A stretch of 64,000 bases of DNA from positions 23,184,875-23,248,874 of the forward strand of contig OZ234495.1 in NCBI GenBank assembly GCA_965153455.1, given 5' to 3'. Positions 35,401-49,031 of this stretch are shown one piece after another. How positions within the stretch are numbered: the first letter of the stretch is position 1; the number at the start of each line of letters is the position of its first letter. Origin of the DNA: Sphagnum compactum. Taxonomy: Eukaryota; Bryophyta; Sphagnopsida; Sphagnales. The position numbers were made by a program, and so were the translations under genes. The notes beneath the pieces were generated by a model, which saw only the letters and a list, made by a program, of their open reading frames with translations, made no database searches and was not told the DNA's origin.

Positions 35401-38400
35401 TTTGTTCACAAGATTGCAAATTAGGGTTAGCAAGAGTGACCAAAACATGAATGTCGGCATTGGGTGTATATACCTATGGTTGTGTTGCTCTTGACTGCAA
35501 GCAAGATGTGTGCTGCAAGAAAGGGGATGATGATCTGTTCGATGTTAGGAATTCTCTTGGTGATATAAGTTGCAAAATTGCACCATGCATAAGAGATCCA
35601 CCACAAGGAAAAATGACTATCAAGGCAGACTAATGTAGGGAAGAGCAATGTGAGGAAAACATGCATTGGAGTAAACTTCCAAAATAGGTAGTGCTTTCAT
35701 TTTTCATATTACGAGTTTGAATGTAAATTACAACTGAAATTGAGGTTTGTTGCAATGAACATGAATTAAATTTTTAGTGCATCCCACGAATTGATTTCTT
35801 CCTTTCTTTTTTTGCCCATGAGAAAATGGTATTGTTTCTACCAAGGTCGGATGATTTTTTTGTCCAATTGTCTGACCTAATAGACAATTGAACCAAGCTA
35901 CTTGTTCAATTGGTTAGAATTTCAAGGTGTTATTGAGAGTTTTGGAAATTTGATTACTAAGAGTACATCCACCCACAACCAATATGTGAGCCTCTATTGG
36001 CTTTGCCACATCCAAAATAATTAAAGTTATCCACAAATGAAGGGAACTCCACAACAATGCAGTCACTTCAGTCATAAAGTGAGATGACATAAAAAATATT
36101 CATTAGAAAAGTACATTGACATTTAATGGGCATAAAATTCTTTTTATGCTTAAATTTGATGATTGAATTAATTTTAATCAGAATTTATTTGCAATTTCAT
36201 TGTTATTATTATTATTATAGGCAAAATCTTGAGTAATCATGTCCAATAAATGCTCAGTGTTAGTAGGTGACCCTTAGATTCAATAACTTTTGCTCCCTTT
36301 ATGGATAAGAAAGGTTGAAGCTCAAGAGGTTGGGGCCTAAAATTAGAGCTCAATATTTTCATCCATGATGCAATAGTTATTCCCAAATTGTGAACCAAAA
36401 ATTTTAAATTGTTTGTGGTTTATTAAAAGTAGATGTGCCAAGGGTGAAACATGATACAATCTCCTACAGTAGTGTCCCAAATGACAATTTTCCATGCTAT
36501 CCTTAAGAAAGTATTTGATGTGAAAACATTGTCACAACCTAATTGAATTTGAATGATATAATTGTAAGATATATGTACTTAACTTTCTAAAACAAAAAGC
36601 ATTTTATATTTGGATATGAACACATTGTATTTTGATTGTATTTTGTTTGTGTTGATAAATGTCTTGACAAACAACTTAACACGTCATATAATATTAGTAT
36701 TATCAAATTATGATGATTTGGAAAAATGGAAAATTTCCACCAATTAAAACATCTTAATATATATGCAAATATCTAAATAATATACTTTTGCAATTTCAAA
36801 TTACTTTCGCATAATTCAACAAAATTCAAGTTTTGAAAAAAACTACATCAAAAATAAACATTTTGAGTTAGATTTTTGAAGATGAAATGTTTTTACAACC
36901 ATCTTTGAGGGTTCCATGTTTTTTGGATTTATGAAAACTTGAAATACTAGTTGATATGAATGGTTGTAGTCATTACGTCATCATTTCATAAAGTTGTAAA
37001 AACAAATTGGCTTTGGATTCATTGAAAAACATTTTTTTAGGACAATGGGCAATTTAACACCTTAAACAATTTCAATGTAAACTTGCTTGAGATGCACAAA
37101 TTGAGATATTTTATTTGGTAATTATGTACAATGTTTCCTTGTAGATCAAGGTTAATATGTTCATAAATAAACTAATCCAATGATTAAAGAGGACAAATTA
37201 TTCACATCCTAGTTGTTCATTTTGAAAACACAGTATCCAACTTGCAAAGAAATGGATTTTTTTTTTCAATATATGCGTTAGTTTTATGCGCACGTTCACA
37301 CATGGCCCATCAAAAGGTTTAGGGAAAAAACATTTGTGCTTGACAACCAAAAGGGGAAGTGTCAAGCTTCTTGCAATAAGGTTTTGGTGTGGAGTTCTTG
37401 GAGGCATTCATAATTAGATCATCATTGTTTTTTGGGTTTTAGCACATTAAGGTGGTATGAAAAGTGGCACATGTGGAGTCTACAATTTTACTTTTTTGAA
37501 TTTTTAACTCAAATGTTTGTGTTTTGGCAACAGAAAAGTGTCCATTTGAAAGTAGGAGGCAAATGGAATATTTAAAACTCAAACTTACAAGTTTTTAAAT
37601 TGTCACACATGTCTTGATTTGATTGACTAGAAGAAACGTTAGAAGCAAAAACATGGGTTTTTCAATTTTTATAATTGGCCATTGTTATTTAGGGTAATAA
37701 TGTCCTTTTTTACAAAACAACAATCCTCATTTTTTCCATTTTAATAAATCATGGACTTTATAGACCATTGGCTATCTTACGAAATCTCGATAAATTAAAA
37801 TATTAAACTTACTTATAAGCCCTTATTTTAACATTATAATACCCTCACAATCATACTAGAAAAAAAAAACATTTCACACATGTTTATAATTTAATAAAAG
37901 TCCATAAATGTTTTTTTATGGATTGTGACAAAAGATGTTATATCATTTTAAAAGTCCACCTTGTAATGAAATGATGACATTTTATTTTCAAATTTTATAC
38001 AAATGTTATACAAATATTATAGATTAGTTAAATGAATCCCTTCTATAATTTTCAATCATATCCCAACACATATTGTACCAAACTTAAAGGTAGAGCCACC
38101 CCCCCCTCCAAATTGCCCTTGTGACACCAAAAAATGGACACCTTAATATGCTAAGACCCTTATATTGTTCTTGCCCTTCAACACTTGTCACATAAATAGC
38201 CAATGCACTTACACAAGAGAAAGCCAAACTATAAATAATGTTGTTGTGCAGAGGGAAGGGGAACAAGTTTTTTTCGTTCCATTTTCTTTTCTAGGCTTGG
38301 AAGTTGAAAGATTTATACTAAGAGAATAAAACAAAGAAGATAGGAATTCTTGAATGAAAAGCAAAGTAGAAAAGTTGTGGAATGACTTTCTTGGTGCACC

Positions 38401-41400
38401 AAAATTATTCAACAAAAAACATTGCATCACTTTACTAAATATTCAAGCTTTTCTTGAACTTTTTTTGTTCTGTGCTAAAAGAGAAGAAGCAAGTAACCTC
38501 TGGGTGGAAACACAATAAGCCCCCCAAAATTATAACCACACATATAATCTTTCTGCAATTAAATTTTTTGGTAATGTACGGACATCACAGCTTGGATTAT
38601 TTTTGTTTGTTTTAAGTATATTTTAATAGCTTTAGACTTCACCTAATCAATTATTTTGAAAAATTTGAATGTATGGAGTATATTCGTGACAAAATATATA
38701 CTACTTATCGTAGAGTTTGAAATTTTGAATATATACTTCAAAACTAGGGTTGTGGATGGAATTCTTAGGTGAATTTTTTTTTGGTGTATGATATTGATAT
38801 ACATCAATTACATCTAGGAAAATCTAGAAATTTAAATTTTTGGATGAAATTCCATTCAAAAAATGTGTTGTTTTGCATTTGTTTAGTAATAAATGCATAA
38901 TAATATAATTTTTTAGGACAAGACCACTTCCATATCAAAGAGGAAGAAATTTTTTAAATGGGCATTACATTATTTTTTCAGTTTTTTTTTGTTTGGTAAT
39001 GTTTCATGAATCATAAACATGAGGCCTTATGGTCATTGAAAAACTTTGAGTTATGTACTCTGTATACATTGATTTTATCCAATCCTCCTCATCTAATCGT
39101 TGAATCAAAATTAATTTTAGCTCAAAATGAACTTTGAGTTCAAAAATGTTATGCAAATTTTAAAGTTTTTACTTTTGTTTAGGATAACTAGAGGATTTTA
39201 GCCATGTAATCTTATGTGTGTTATGCCATCAAGATTTGAGTTCACTACATACTATAATATTTGTTATACATCATTTTTTTTGAACAAAATTGGTTCACCC
39301 TTAGTGTGTTTTCACCCCTCCTTTGGTAATTTACTCAATGTTCATCTTGTTGTTGCATTGCAAAAATTGCACCAATAAACGTTGTTATGAACCTTCATTG
39401 ATTAAATACATAAGAATAACATCCTTTTTTTATTGCCATAAATTTTTGTCTAAACTTAATTTTTTTTTCTCATCTTTGTCGTTATCAAGAATGCAACATA
39501 CTATAGATTCAACCATAAGCCATATTGCCGCCATCATCTTCCTATGCATGCATTATTACACAAGGAAATGGTAGCCTACACAAGTATAACCTACCCCTCA
39601 TTTTCATGGATTGGGTGCCCAAATATATCTCCTCAACTTAACACACTTCATTTATGATTTTGTAAACTAAAAACACTTGACTTTCTTAAATTCAAGCCAT
39701 AAAAGTTGTGGATGTTAAGTTGTTTTGCATATTTTTCATCATGCTTGAAAAAATTATTAGGGTATTAAGTGGGAATTGATTCATGTAACTTTGAAGCTTT
39801 TGAACAATCAACAACTTTATATCTAAATGATTTCATTTGTGTCTCTTGAAGATCTAGGTAATGAACTAGTAGTGTGTTTGCCATAATCTAATCAACTAGA
39901 ACTACAACATTTATTCTTCTATTTATGAAAATAAGTTCCCTTGACTATATTTAATGCTTTTGACACTTGATTTACGAAAACAATCCATGTTGTTGGTGAG
40001 GTAAAGGACAAAATGAAGAAACTAACACATTAGAATGACCTCTTCCAACAATGTACAAGGTAAGATCAAATCTTTGCGTGTACATTTTTGATGAATCATT
40101 CTTCTTTCCAATTGCTACACTTGCTAATTGTTAAAAGACTTTTGTAAATTATATTTATCCATAATAATTGCAATAGAATATTTCAAGAAATTGAAATTGC
40201 ACTATTTACTGCTGGTCAAGGTAGAAGGGATCATCATTTCCATGATCTGGCAAGTTTTTTTTGCTAGAAATGAACTTCTAACCTTTGTGTAGCAACTTGC
40301 ATATGTGGAAATGGAATTGGAGGAAATGAACTTGTTTGAAAGAATGCACCAATGCAAGGCACTTATATTATTTCTTTGCAATTTGAAAGAATTGTATGGG
40401 CAAAAGGAACTTTATAGACCTTGGTGATGATAAGTTGGGTTTGACCAATGGCCATTATCTAATGCAATGGGAACTTGGGGTGGATTTTGCCATAGCCACT
40501 GGTAGAAAACCCCCCTTTTTCAACCACCTTGCTTTTGATTACATGTCATTTTCAACTACATTTTTTTTGCAATTTTAAATATTAAAAAAATAATTTGGGG
40601 CTACCAGGGGTGTAACACCAACTGCAATTAGGTTAATGGAATTTAATTTGGTTCAATTATGGATCTTGAACTTGTTTAGGGAATTGTTTTCAGGGTGGAA
40701 ATGTATTAATACAAATAATGCAAAATAGTTTTGCATCATATGAATTGAAAGTATCACAATATGAACCTTTGAACGCTAGAAAAACCCACCATAGTTTTAA
40801 AAGTCCACAACATCTAAAAACAAAGGTGTTTTGAGTTCAAATTTTGCAAACTTATATAACTCAATAGCCTCTAAAATGCACAAATCAAAGTTGGAAAAAA
40901 ATGCTAGGAATGGATAGATATGTATTTTGGTGGGATTGGTAATCCTCTAGTCTTTAGTGAGAAGCCACACGACTACATGACATCATTTGGGAGGGAATTT
41001 TTAGGCTTTAAATGAGGGGAGGAGTTATTTGAGAGGGAATTTTTAGGGTTTAGATGGGGGGGAGCTATTAGGGTTTAGGCTTTTGAAGTTGAAATGAACT
41101 TGGTAGCGTGAATTTTGCTACTCAAACCTCAACATCTTTCTAGGTTTCGCAAGGTTTCATCAATTCTTGCAGAGTTTGTGTTTTTTGCATCATTTTCATA
41201 TAACTTTGTTTCAAGTCAAGCAACATCCCTTCACCTTCAATTCGAATGTTGGTGGTTTAAAAAAATGTTTTCATGTTTGAAAGTTGAAAGAGGTGAAAGG
41301 TTGATGATTGATGTTAGTTCATGTCCCAAAAAAGGAAGGACATACACAAAGTAATTTGGTTCATGGCAAAAAAACTTATTTCACAACTTCGTATTTGCTC

Positions 41401-42008
41401 TCAAGATTAACAAAAGTTGATGACCTTCCTTGACTAACAACTTTTGTTATGAAACAAGGTTTAGGTTCCTTTTCTTACTAGTATTTTTATGTTGGACCGT
41501 CATAACCTTGGGTTTCTACGGTGAGATGGGTGTCTCTTTGTAGGTGTCCTTTCTAATAACATGTCAAGTTTGTATTCCTTGTTTGGCTTCAACTTCTAAG
41601 CAGATCTATAAGTTACAAAGCTTCAATTTGACTTGTTTATCCCCTACCCACATGGGATAAGCTTGGCTGGCATGTGTGTTTTGAATAATGTTTTCTAGAT
41701 CTCTCATTTAGAATCAGAAGATTTCATTTTAGTTGCCCATTATTTGGCCATCTCTCCAGTTAATGTTAAGAAACTGAAGCATCTGGAAGTTGGATTCTCT
41801 TCCCCTGGAATTTCAGTTCATTTTAAAATTATTACCCTGCCATAAAGGAATGAAGGAAATTTTATCAATGTTACATTATTGTGTATGTGATTTGCTACGA
41901 AAGGGGCCATACAAGAGGTTAGCTTCGCCTCTTGGAGGTGCAGGCCATGCTAGAGACTATGCTGCAGTCTTCTATGAATGGAATTTGGGATTTTGAAAAG
42001 AGAATTCT
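35401..42008. other. AT-rich gene-poor spacer
   Basis: No gene or RNA supported. Frames are short and biased to Phe/Leu/Ile/Lys as expected for AT-rich noncoding DNA. Nothing distinctive apart from runs of A and T. Confidence 0.5.
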
Positions 42009-42545
42009 AGATTCTATGGACTTAGGATAGAACATAAATGGACTTAAGATGGAATATGAAGGGAGCATAGGGATTTTGAAGAAACAATTTTTGACCTTAT
42101 GGATTTAGAAGACAATCTAGATGGAATATGAATCGAATGCAGGATTCTAGAGAGAAAATTTTGGATTCTATGGACTTAGAGTAGAATATAGATGGATTGT
42201 GAAGAGACAATCTTGGACCTTAGGGATTTAGAAGACAACATAGATGGATTCAAAGTGGAATATGAATGGAATGCAAGATTTTGGAAACATTATTTTAGAT
42301 TTTATGAACTTAGAATACAACATAAATGGACTAAATGAAATATGAAGGGAGCACAAGCAATCTGATGAGACAATTTTGGATTCTATTTAAACTCAAAATA
42401 GAACAAAATGGATTGAATAATTATATGAATGGAATGGGGACTTTGAAGGGACAATTTTGGATTATATGGACTTTGAAGAGTTCTTTAGAGATGGATTAAC
42501 AACATAATTATATGAACATGAACAATTGGGGACTTTGAAAAAACA
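42009..42545. repeat. Degenerate tandem array, unit about 80 bp
   Basis: Seven units begin near 42009, 42090, 42162, 42211, 42293, 42373 and 42453. The core of each reads TTTTGGATTCTATGGACTTA, then GAATAGAACATAGATGG, GGAATATGAATGGAATG and GGGACTTTGAAGAGACAA, with many substitutions; one unit is only about 50 bases. Stops occur in every frame, so it is not coding. Confidence 0.85.
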
Positions 42546-42779
42546 ACTTTTGACACCACATCCAGACTAATTACAGAAGAACATAATAGGACTTCTAGAT
42601 TGCTGGATTGTCAAACCTAGCTGCATGAGTTCAATGGATTGAATTTTGAAGGATTTTAACTTGGAGACTTACATTAGATCTGCAAGGAACTGAACATTTG
42701 AAAGACCCATGTATCCTGGACACATCCCAATGAAAAGCTTGAACTGTTACAAAACATCATAGATTAAGGTAGTAGCTTA

Positions 42780-44160
42780 CCTTTTCCCATGTGAACTCCA
42801 CCATTTTCTGTTGCATCTCCAACTGTAGGCTTTCTAATTCCACTCACTCTCCACCAATTTGGGTGAGGCTCTTGGTTGCAATTCTTCTCTATGCATCTTT
42901 AGGAGGAATTGAAATGTGCCATGGCACACCAAGAATGGTATGCATGGTTGCAAAACAAAACCTTGTAATCCCAAGCTGGATCAAAACCTTGACAACAAAA
43001 TGAACAAATGGAAATTGTGACAATTCGACCCTTTGTCTCAAAATCACTATTGGCATTATAACATACCAAGAAAGGCTTTATGGTTGGTTCTTCCCTTCCA
43101 TGTTGCATCACACCAACTTGATGACCAAGAGCAGCTAGTTGCTACTTGCATTTGTTGCTCCTTTCAATTATTGCAAACCATGCCTCTTTGGCAATAACAT
43201 TGCATTTGCCTCTGCATCCCCTTTTGCTCATAAACCTCTAAAGGCTTCCACCATACCAGCTTGAGAACCACACTTACATTGCAATGCCTCTATACCATTG
43301 ACCACCACAACCATTTGCATAGACTTAGTTTTAGTTTCTACAGATGTTTCCAAGTTCTTCATAACCAAATTCTGAGCATCTAATGCAAGTTGTAGTTCCA
43401 GGAGCTTAACATTTGCTTCATCAACTAACTTTTGACAATCTTTAACATGTACATTGTGTACCAACAAATCTACTCTACATTCATCTTTGCATTTCAAAAG
43501 AGAAAAAAAAGATTTTCCACTTTAGAAGACTCCTCCCTTTAAAATTAAGAGCAATTTTTGCCATTTTCAATTTCTTGCCCTTTTGCAAAACCCTCAATTT
43601 CTTGCCCCTTTGCACCTTGTGAAACACCTTTGTGCACTAGGACTTGGTACACAACCTCTGACGGCAATGGCATTGCATTGTCCTCTAACTCCACATCCTT
43701 TTCTTCCACACCCCCTTTCTCAGCTCTAGCTTGTCCTACCTCAAACAAGTTTATTCTTTGAAGCTAATCCTTGATTGTCCACTCTGCAAACACAACCCAA
43801 TTTACATGGTGATTTTTCCTCTCACAAACAATGCCTCGAGCTAAGGCTTTGTTGATTATTCACGTGGTTGGCATTTCGGTGCGTTGATGGGTGATCATCC
43901 ATAGTTCTTCAATGTGCTTCACCAACTCTAGATTGTTGTTAAAACTATAGCGATAGCCATTTTTGTTGCTAAAAGGTCCAAACAACTCCAAAACCTCCTC
44001 CTCTATATAATCTAACCCAAGTTTCAACTTTTTTTGGGAGATGGCCCGATGCTACACAACCCATAAGCCTCAACAAACTATTTGCGTGTTAATGGAACCT
44101 TCCTATCAAAGATGATCTTGGGTGGATTTGCAAACAATGGGCGTACATAGAGAGATAAAG
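42780..44160 (-). pseudogene. Decayed unidentified protein gene or transposon ORF with a C/H-rich end
   Basis: The minus strand reads coding-like across several stops and frame changes. From about 44.05 kb: DYIEEEVLELFGPFSNKNGY, RYSFNNNLELVKHIEELWMI, then NHHVNWVVFAEWTI, FEVGQARAEKGG (67 codons open, 43545-43748), a helical Gln/Leu/Glu-rich segment (43228-43497), and finally ICSFCCQGFDPAWDYKVLFC, NHAYHSWCAMAHF and HPNWWRVSGIRKP near 42.85-43.02 kb. The C-x2-C...C-x-H-x2-YH-x2-C spacing suggests a zinc-binding RING-like motif. I have the impression of similar multi-copy hypothetical proteins in mosses, but cannot name the family. Stops within otherwise good segments mean this copy is dead. Confidence 0.5.
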
Positions 44161-45560
44161 TGTTTTCTACCTTCACTTTCTTTTTTAGGTCTCTACTTCC
44201 TACATTGCATATTTGTTGAAACATTTTCTTGTCTAAAATTACACTCTACGACAATCGTGTCCTTTCAAAGTTTAATGATCATGCACATGTCAGGCTCTAA
44301 CATACAGCAAACTCACTCTACTATTGATTTCGAAATGATTACAACAAGACAGAAGTCGTGCATGACAAATTACACAGGTCCAAGTAGGCTTGTCCTATAG
44401 CTTTCTGCCATTCCAGAACTGCTGAAGAAGAGACATGATAATAGCAGGTAGATCCAAGCTGATTCCCTTGTATGCGTGTTGCAAGTGCACTCCATCATGC
44501 ACATTGTGCATTCCATCATGCACAAAGGTTAGGGGACTAGAAAACCATTCATGTGTTTCACCTCACTCTGTAATGGAGATCAAGAATCAGAAATATTGTG
44601 CATTTGGAAAACTAGACCAAAAGAAAATTTGTAAGAGAGTCAAATGAGATTTATGTTCATAAACCATCCACATTTAATAGACACCTTCGATGTTGCATTG
44701 CTCATGTTACCATTTACCATCCAAATGCCCCTGCCTTCTACAAAGCATGCTCTTCCTCCTATACACCAACTATAGATCTTCAGTCCCATTTTGAGGCAAT
44801 TGTGGTTAACTGGAGTCTTACAGTTCAATAATTTTTGTGTTGCTATATGAGCAATAGGCTTACCTTGATTTGCCTGCATGGAGATCATGTGAGTTGATGC
44901 ATCTGTGCAGGGAAAAATATAGGTGGAGAAGAGTCTGCCTTATGACTATGATCAACCACCAGTACAAACAACAAAAAGATGCATTGCTAGCATCACCAGC
45001 AACAAAATATGTGAACAAGTAAAAGTTGGGAATGAGAAATAACAATAAGGTGGGTAGAGGAACCTTCTGAGGAAAACATTTTAGCTGCCCATCTACTGCT
45101 AGTTACTCCAACCACAAATTCGTTTTGAATCATGTTGGAACAGTTGACCTAATCTGCAAACAAAATAAGGAACTTACTTCTGCAAAAGTAAATCAAATCA
45201 ACAAGCTCCTTCTCCTTGATGTCTAAGAGAATTTTCTGCTGAGCAAGCAAATATAGCTCAATTTCAACAAAGCCTATGCAAAATAGCAGTGAAGCTTCAC
45301 ACTTTGAGATCTTTATCACCATGCCTCCTGCTGTTAGAACCCTAGAAAACATTCATGCAGTCCTTTGCATTCTTCTGTTCAAATGAATCTGACAACCAAG
45401 TGCAAAAAATTCATGAGGAAAAGATGGAATCTGATCCTATGGTGCCAAGACAGGAGTCACTTGTTGGATTCCTGAGACTTGGACTTCAACCAGAAAACAA
45501 GAACTGGATTGGATGAACAAAGGGCCAACAAAAAACATGCGTAGCGAAGGAAACACAGAA
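44160..45560. other. Spacer between decayed gene and 103-aa gene
   Basis: No convincing gene. A minus-strand frame at 45149-45352 contains a helical stretch (LAQQKILLDIKEKELVDLI) that could be an isolated exon but has no supporting neighbours. Confidence 0.3.
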
Positions 45561-45566
45561 AAGAGA

Positions 45567-45878
45567 TCAAAAGATAACACGGAATTGTGGAGCCTCGCTG
45601 CCTCCCGAGGGCAAAATCTCCCATCTGCAAGGCTCCATCTCATCTGAGATAGGACAGTAACCAGCGAGAGTCATTTTCTCTTCGCTATTTGCAGCAGAGC
45701 CGAATTCAAACACGCTTGCCTCTGTCTGGATTCCGGAATTGTTCGCCTCAGACTTGGCCGCTGCCTGCGTAACTGCCGGAGACTCCAATGCAGGCTTGCT
45801 TGGCTGCGGTGGAGGAATTTCTTCTTCCTCTTTCTTCTTCTCCTGAGATTTCTTCCCTCTGCCTCCAAACAACCCCAT
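45567..45878 (-). CDS. Small conserved plant protein, 103 aa, function unknown
   Basis: A complete single-exon frame. The start is well bounded because an in-frame TAG lies 15 bases upstream of the ATG at 45878. The N-terminus is MGLFGGRGKK followed by a Lys/Glu-rich stretch and a Pro/Ala/Ser-rich linker, probably disordered. From about residue 55 the protein looks ordered: VFEFGSAAN, then LAGYCPISDEMEPCRWEILP, ending in APQFRVIF. This C-terminal block matches, from memory, a small uncharacterised protein family conserved in land plants; I cannot name a function. MGLFGG has Gly at position 2 but lacks a Ser/Thr at position 6 (MGxxxG), so myristoylation is doubtful. The clean frame, plant-conserved tail and non-AT-biased codons argue for a real gene. 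It is transcribed in the same direction as the two seven-exon genes further right, but more than 1 kb separates them. Confidence 0.75.
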   Translation of the reverse strand: MGLFGGRGKKSQEKKKEEEEIPPPQPSKPALESPAVTQAAAKSEANNSGIQTEASVFEFGSAANSEEKMTLAGYCPISDEMEPCRWEILPSGGSEAPQFRVIF

Positions 45879-47370
45879 TCTTGGCTCCTGCTACGTCTCT
45901 TTTGCTTCACCTACTCGAAGCCTACTTTTGCTCCTACTCGAAAGCCACACCCCTTGGTTTCGCACACTAGCTTTGGCTAGTGTCCTTGCTGCTTGCTTTT
46001 CCGCTGCACCTGTGCCCTCTTTTGCGGTTCCCCGAACTTGAAGACCAAGAGCAAGGTCACAAACGAAACATACAATCAGTTGCTTCAACCAAATGCAACA
46101 ATTCCAATCTGAATAATACTACAACCACCAAAGCAAAACTCAAAAACTCGAGAAAGCAAACAAGGACATGAAAGACAAAAGGAAAGATATGCTGGCAGAA
46201 TTTTAAATGAAACTAGCAGAGACAATTTTGGGTTCAAGTATTTTCTAACCTTTCGGGTTCCGCAAATGTCCAAGCGAGGTGGAAATTGATGAGCAAAACA
46301 GTGTGCAAGCACAGTTCACGCCGCAGCAACCCTAAGCTCCGCCAAAAGGATGAGGACTCCACCCCAGCGCAGGGCGGATACCAGATTATGACCGGAGGGT
46401 ATTAAAATGTCTGAATGCCAGTGGATGTGGTAGCCGCTGGAATTTCACAGTGTAAAGCGTCAAACCCTAGACAAGAAGAACAAGTGGCTCATTCTGTAAT
46501 GGTTGTGTCCTTTGTGGCTCTATCCCTTATGATAAGTTCAAAGTTCAATCTCGTGTTGGGTGGGTGGGTACAAGGCTGGAGGTGTGGTATATCAATTTGG
46601 TAGTGCTCCTGGTATCAAAGAACCGACAAGGATGGTATAACCTGAGGCAATAAGTACTTGCCTAGTAAAGATTAAGGACTTGAGGTAATACCAATTCAGC
46701 ACTGAATTGCACACTACCTACTCATAAGCTAATGCTAATGTTCTGGCCTGGAACTTCCTTTCTGACTATCGGCATTCAATTAGATCAGCACACTCAAAGC
46801 CTCCTCTCGTGGAGGCTATCATGATCTTCTGGTGTGTTCTCTTTGACAAACCGATGTCACAATTTTTGACCAGATACCCATCCAACCCTTAAAAATCACA
46901 AATATGAACGAAACTGAACAGAACCCAGGGATGGTACAAACAAGAATCACATCCAAACTCCCTGGCAGATTACAGTTGATCTTCAGAACCCAGAATCACC
47001 TTTCCCAAGGAACAAGTATTAAGCTCAGAGCTCCCAATTACACAAGTACTTGACCCCCAACCTACGTCAATGCATAAAACAGCCCATGTATATAAACCTG
47101 GGCATGATGAATCACACACAGAGCAGCCATATGATCCCCCTTGAGCTTGTCATCATTTCTATTGTATGTCTCTATGGACTCTACAGTATCCAGGCTGTTG
47201 TCCACCTTCTCACATGCGCAGCAGAAATCGAAGGAGAGGTGAACAAAGCATTAAACTACACCAAAATGTGGGCATTCATCCCATCATCAAAACAAGCACA
47301 GAACACAAGAGACATCTACAATCTTCTGCTAAGAACAGAACACAACAACAATGATAAAAATAAATAAATT
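45879..47370. other. Upstream flank of the 103-aa gene
   Basis: More GC-balanced than the spacer. Part (to about 46.35 kb) probably serves as promoter and 5' leader of the minus-strand 103-aa gene. A plus-strand frame at 47050-47367 (105 codons) has a hydrophobic middle but no family resemblance and I do not call it. No RNA gene seen. Confidence 0.35.
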
Positions 47371-47375
47371 GGTGC

Positions 47376-48110
47376 TTAGCTTCTTGACGACCTGTTTTTA
47401 ATCTCCATCATCAGCTCATCGCACTCCATCACCCACACAACTGCAACCACACACAAGAAAAAAACAACAGCCAAATATATCCCAAAAACTTCGCTCCTTC
47501 ATGACTTGTGCCATCGCTGTCACCTCCTCCACAAATCAAATCCAACTCCAGTGAATAATAAAAGACAAAATATGGGTTGATTTCCGATGCTTTTCAGACT
47601 GCAAATTCTAAAAGATAATCGGAAATAATTCAGAGCTACACCGAGGAGGACAGAACTGAGTTCAAAGTACCACTTGCTGCTCATTCCTCAAAACGTGGGA
47701 CCAAATAAAAACTACATGGTTCAGCAGTCTCTCCCTTACAAGCAAAGCCAACAAATTCAATCAATGCTTGAGGATACCTGTTGATAGTTGCGACCATGCA
47801 CTGGCATCTCATTGATTTACCCATCCAATGTAGTGGGTATCAGCAAGTTTGGAAAAGCCATATATTGCCAGATCTTTTTGAAGTGGCATAGATATGTTGG
47901 CATGGTTCTGTCAGGTTCTGTGTCTAAAGTACTTGCCTTCATCTTCCTCCAGTTTCTGGTACTTGAGTTTATGGTACTCAGCCCTCTTTTGCTCAAGAAC
48001 TGGACCAGACTTCACACACCCGATGTAACTGATTCAACTGCTTCAGCTTTGCAGCTTGTGGCACCCAAGACTCCTGCACCTTTTGTTGTTCAAATTTGAT
48101 GATTTCCTCC
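47376..48110 (-). CDS. Possible C-terminal exons of an unidentified coiled-coil protein
   Basis: Reading the minus strand, a coding-like stretch follows an acceptor (TTTTCAACAG) at about 48.11 kb: [20 protein letters not shown], then a Lys/Gln/Leu-rich helix. A second stretch in another frame reads [20 protein letters not shown] and ends in LEEDE at about 47.93 kb, just before AG|GCAAGT, a good GC-type donor. A last exon near 47.43 kb, after TTGCAG, would give [20 protein letters not shown] and a stop at 47376-47378, and the phases fit. The amphipathic, charged pattern suggests a coiled coil. However, the first two parts need a one-base frame change near 48.02 kb, so this may be a decayed gene or I may have the wrong boundaries. 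Upstream exons (48.1-48.8 kb) were not resolved. I do not recognise the family. Confidence 0.28.
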
Positions 48111-49031
48111 TGTTGAAAATTGCAATTGTCCCTGTTGTTGCTCCCCACCAGAATTGCCACTAGACTTCACCACACTGCCACCAATCATTGCAAGCCTCCA
48201 ATCTTTGTTGGCATATGTGATGACAACAACTCGGTTTGTGCAAGGGGGATGTAAAGCATTCTTGAGAGGAAAACTGCTCTTGCACAGCAAGGTTGGGTGG
48301 TAAAAGCTCATTGACCTAGACATCAGAACAGACAATCAATTTAGACTTGAAGTTTCCAAGGGTGTAAGATAGATGCACGCATGTTTCCAGAGGGCGTAAG
48401 GCATTGAAATTGTTTTAATGAATGCAACAAGAACATGAGGAGATAGCAGCTGTTACTTTCCTGGGGTTTCTGAATGCATGTGCCAATGTTTGTTGTGGCA
48501 CTTAAAAGAGGGGAATCACCCTCATGAATCAAATCATCTGGAGCGATTGCAAATCCAGTGTCTTGTTGCATATGGCCACATTGACATGTGTTCCAAATGT
48601 AGGAGAGAGAACAGCTCTACAGTGTTCAACAACATGCCCTCAAAAAGTGTGGTCATGCCCTTGCCATGAATAGAAGATTTGTTACACAGAGGTGCATAAG
48701 CAAGCTCTTGCACATTTGTAAGAGAGATGTGTGAGGTATAATGGTAGAAAATATCACTTTCTCTGCACTTTCTGTGCATTGATTCCATCAGTTCTGTTTA
48801 TAATAATGCCCTACAAACCAAGAACTCTATGATCCAAAACAAAATCCAACATTAAGTTAAAGCCCCGTGAAGGAGTCATTCATTTTCAACACCACTTGCC
48901 TTTATTAAGTGTAGAAACACACCGAGCATTTGCTCAACTGATTTTCCCCATTCAAGGTCTTAATTCTTGAGCTGGTGGGCCCTACTTTCTAGCACAAGAG
49001 GGGAAACCCCAACAGGTTTTAATTAGAAAGT

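Noticed and set aside
47050-47367. 105-codon plus-strand frame with a hydrophobic middle
   Set aside because: No supporting similarity, and it overlaps the probable last exon region on the other strand.
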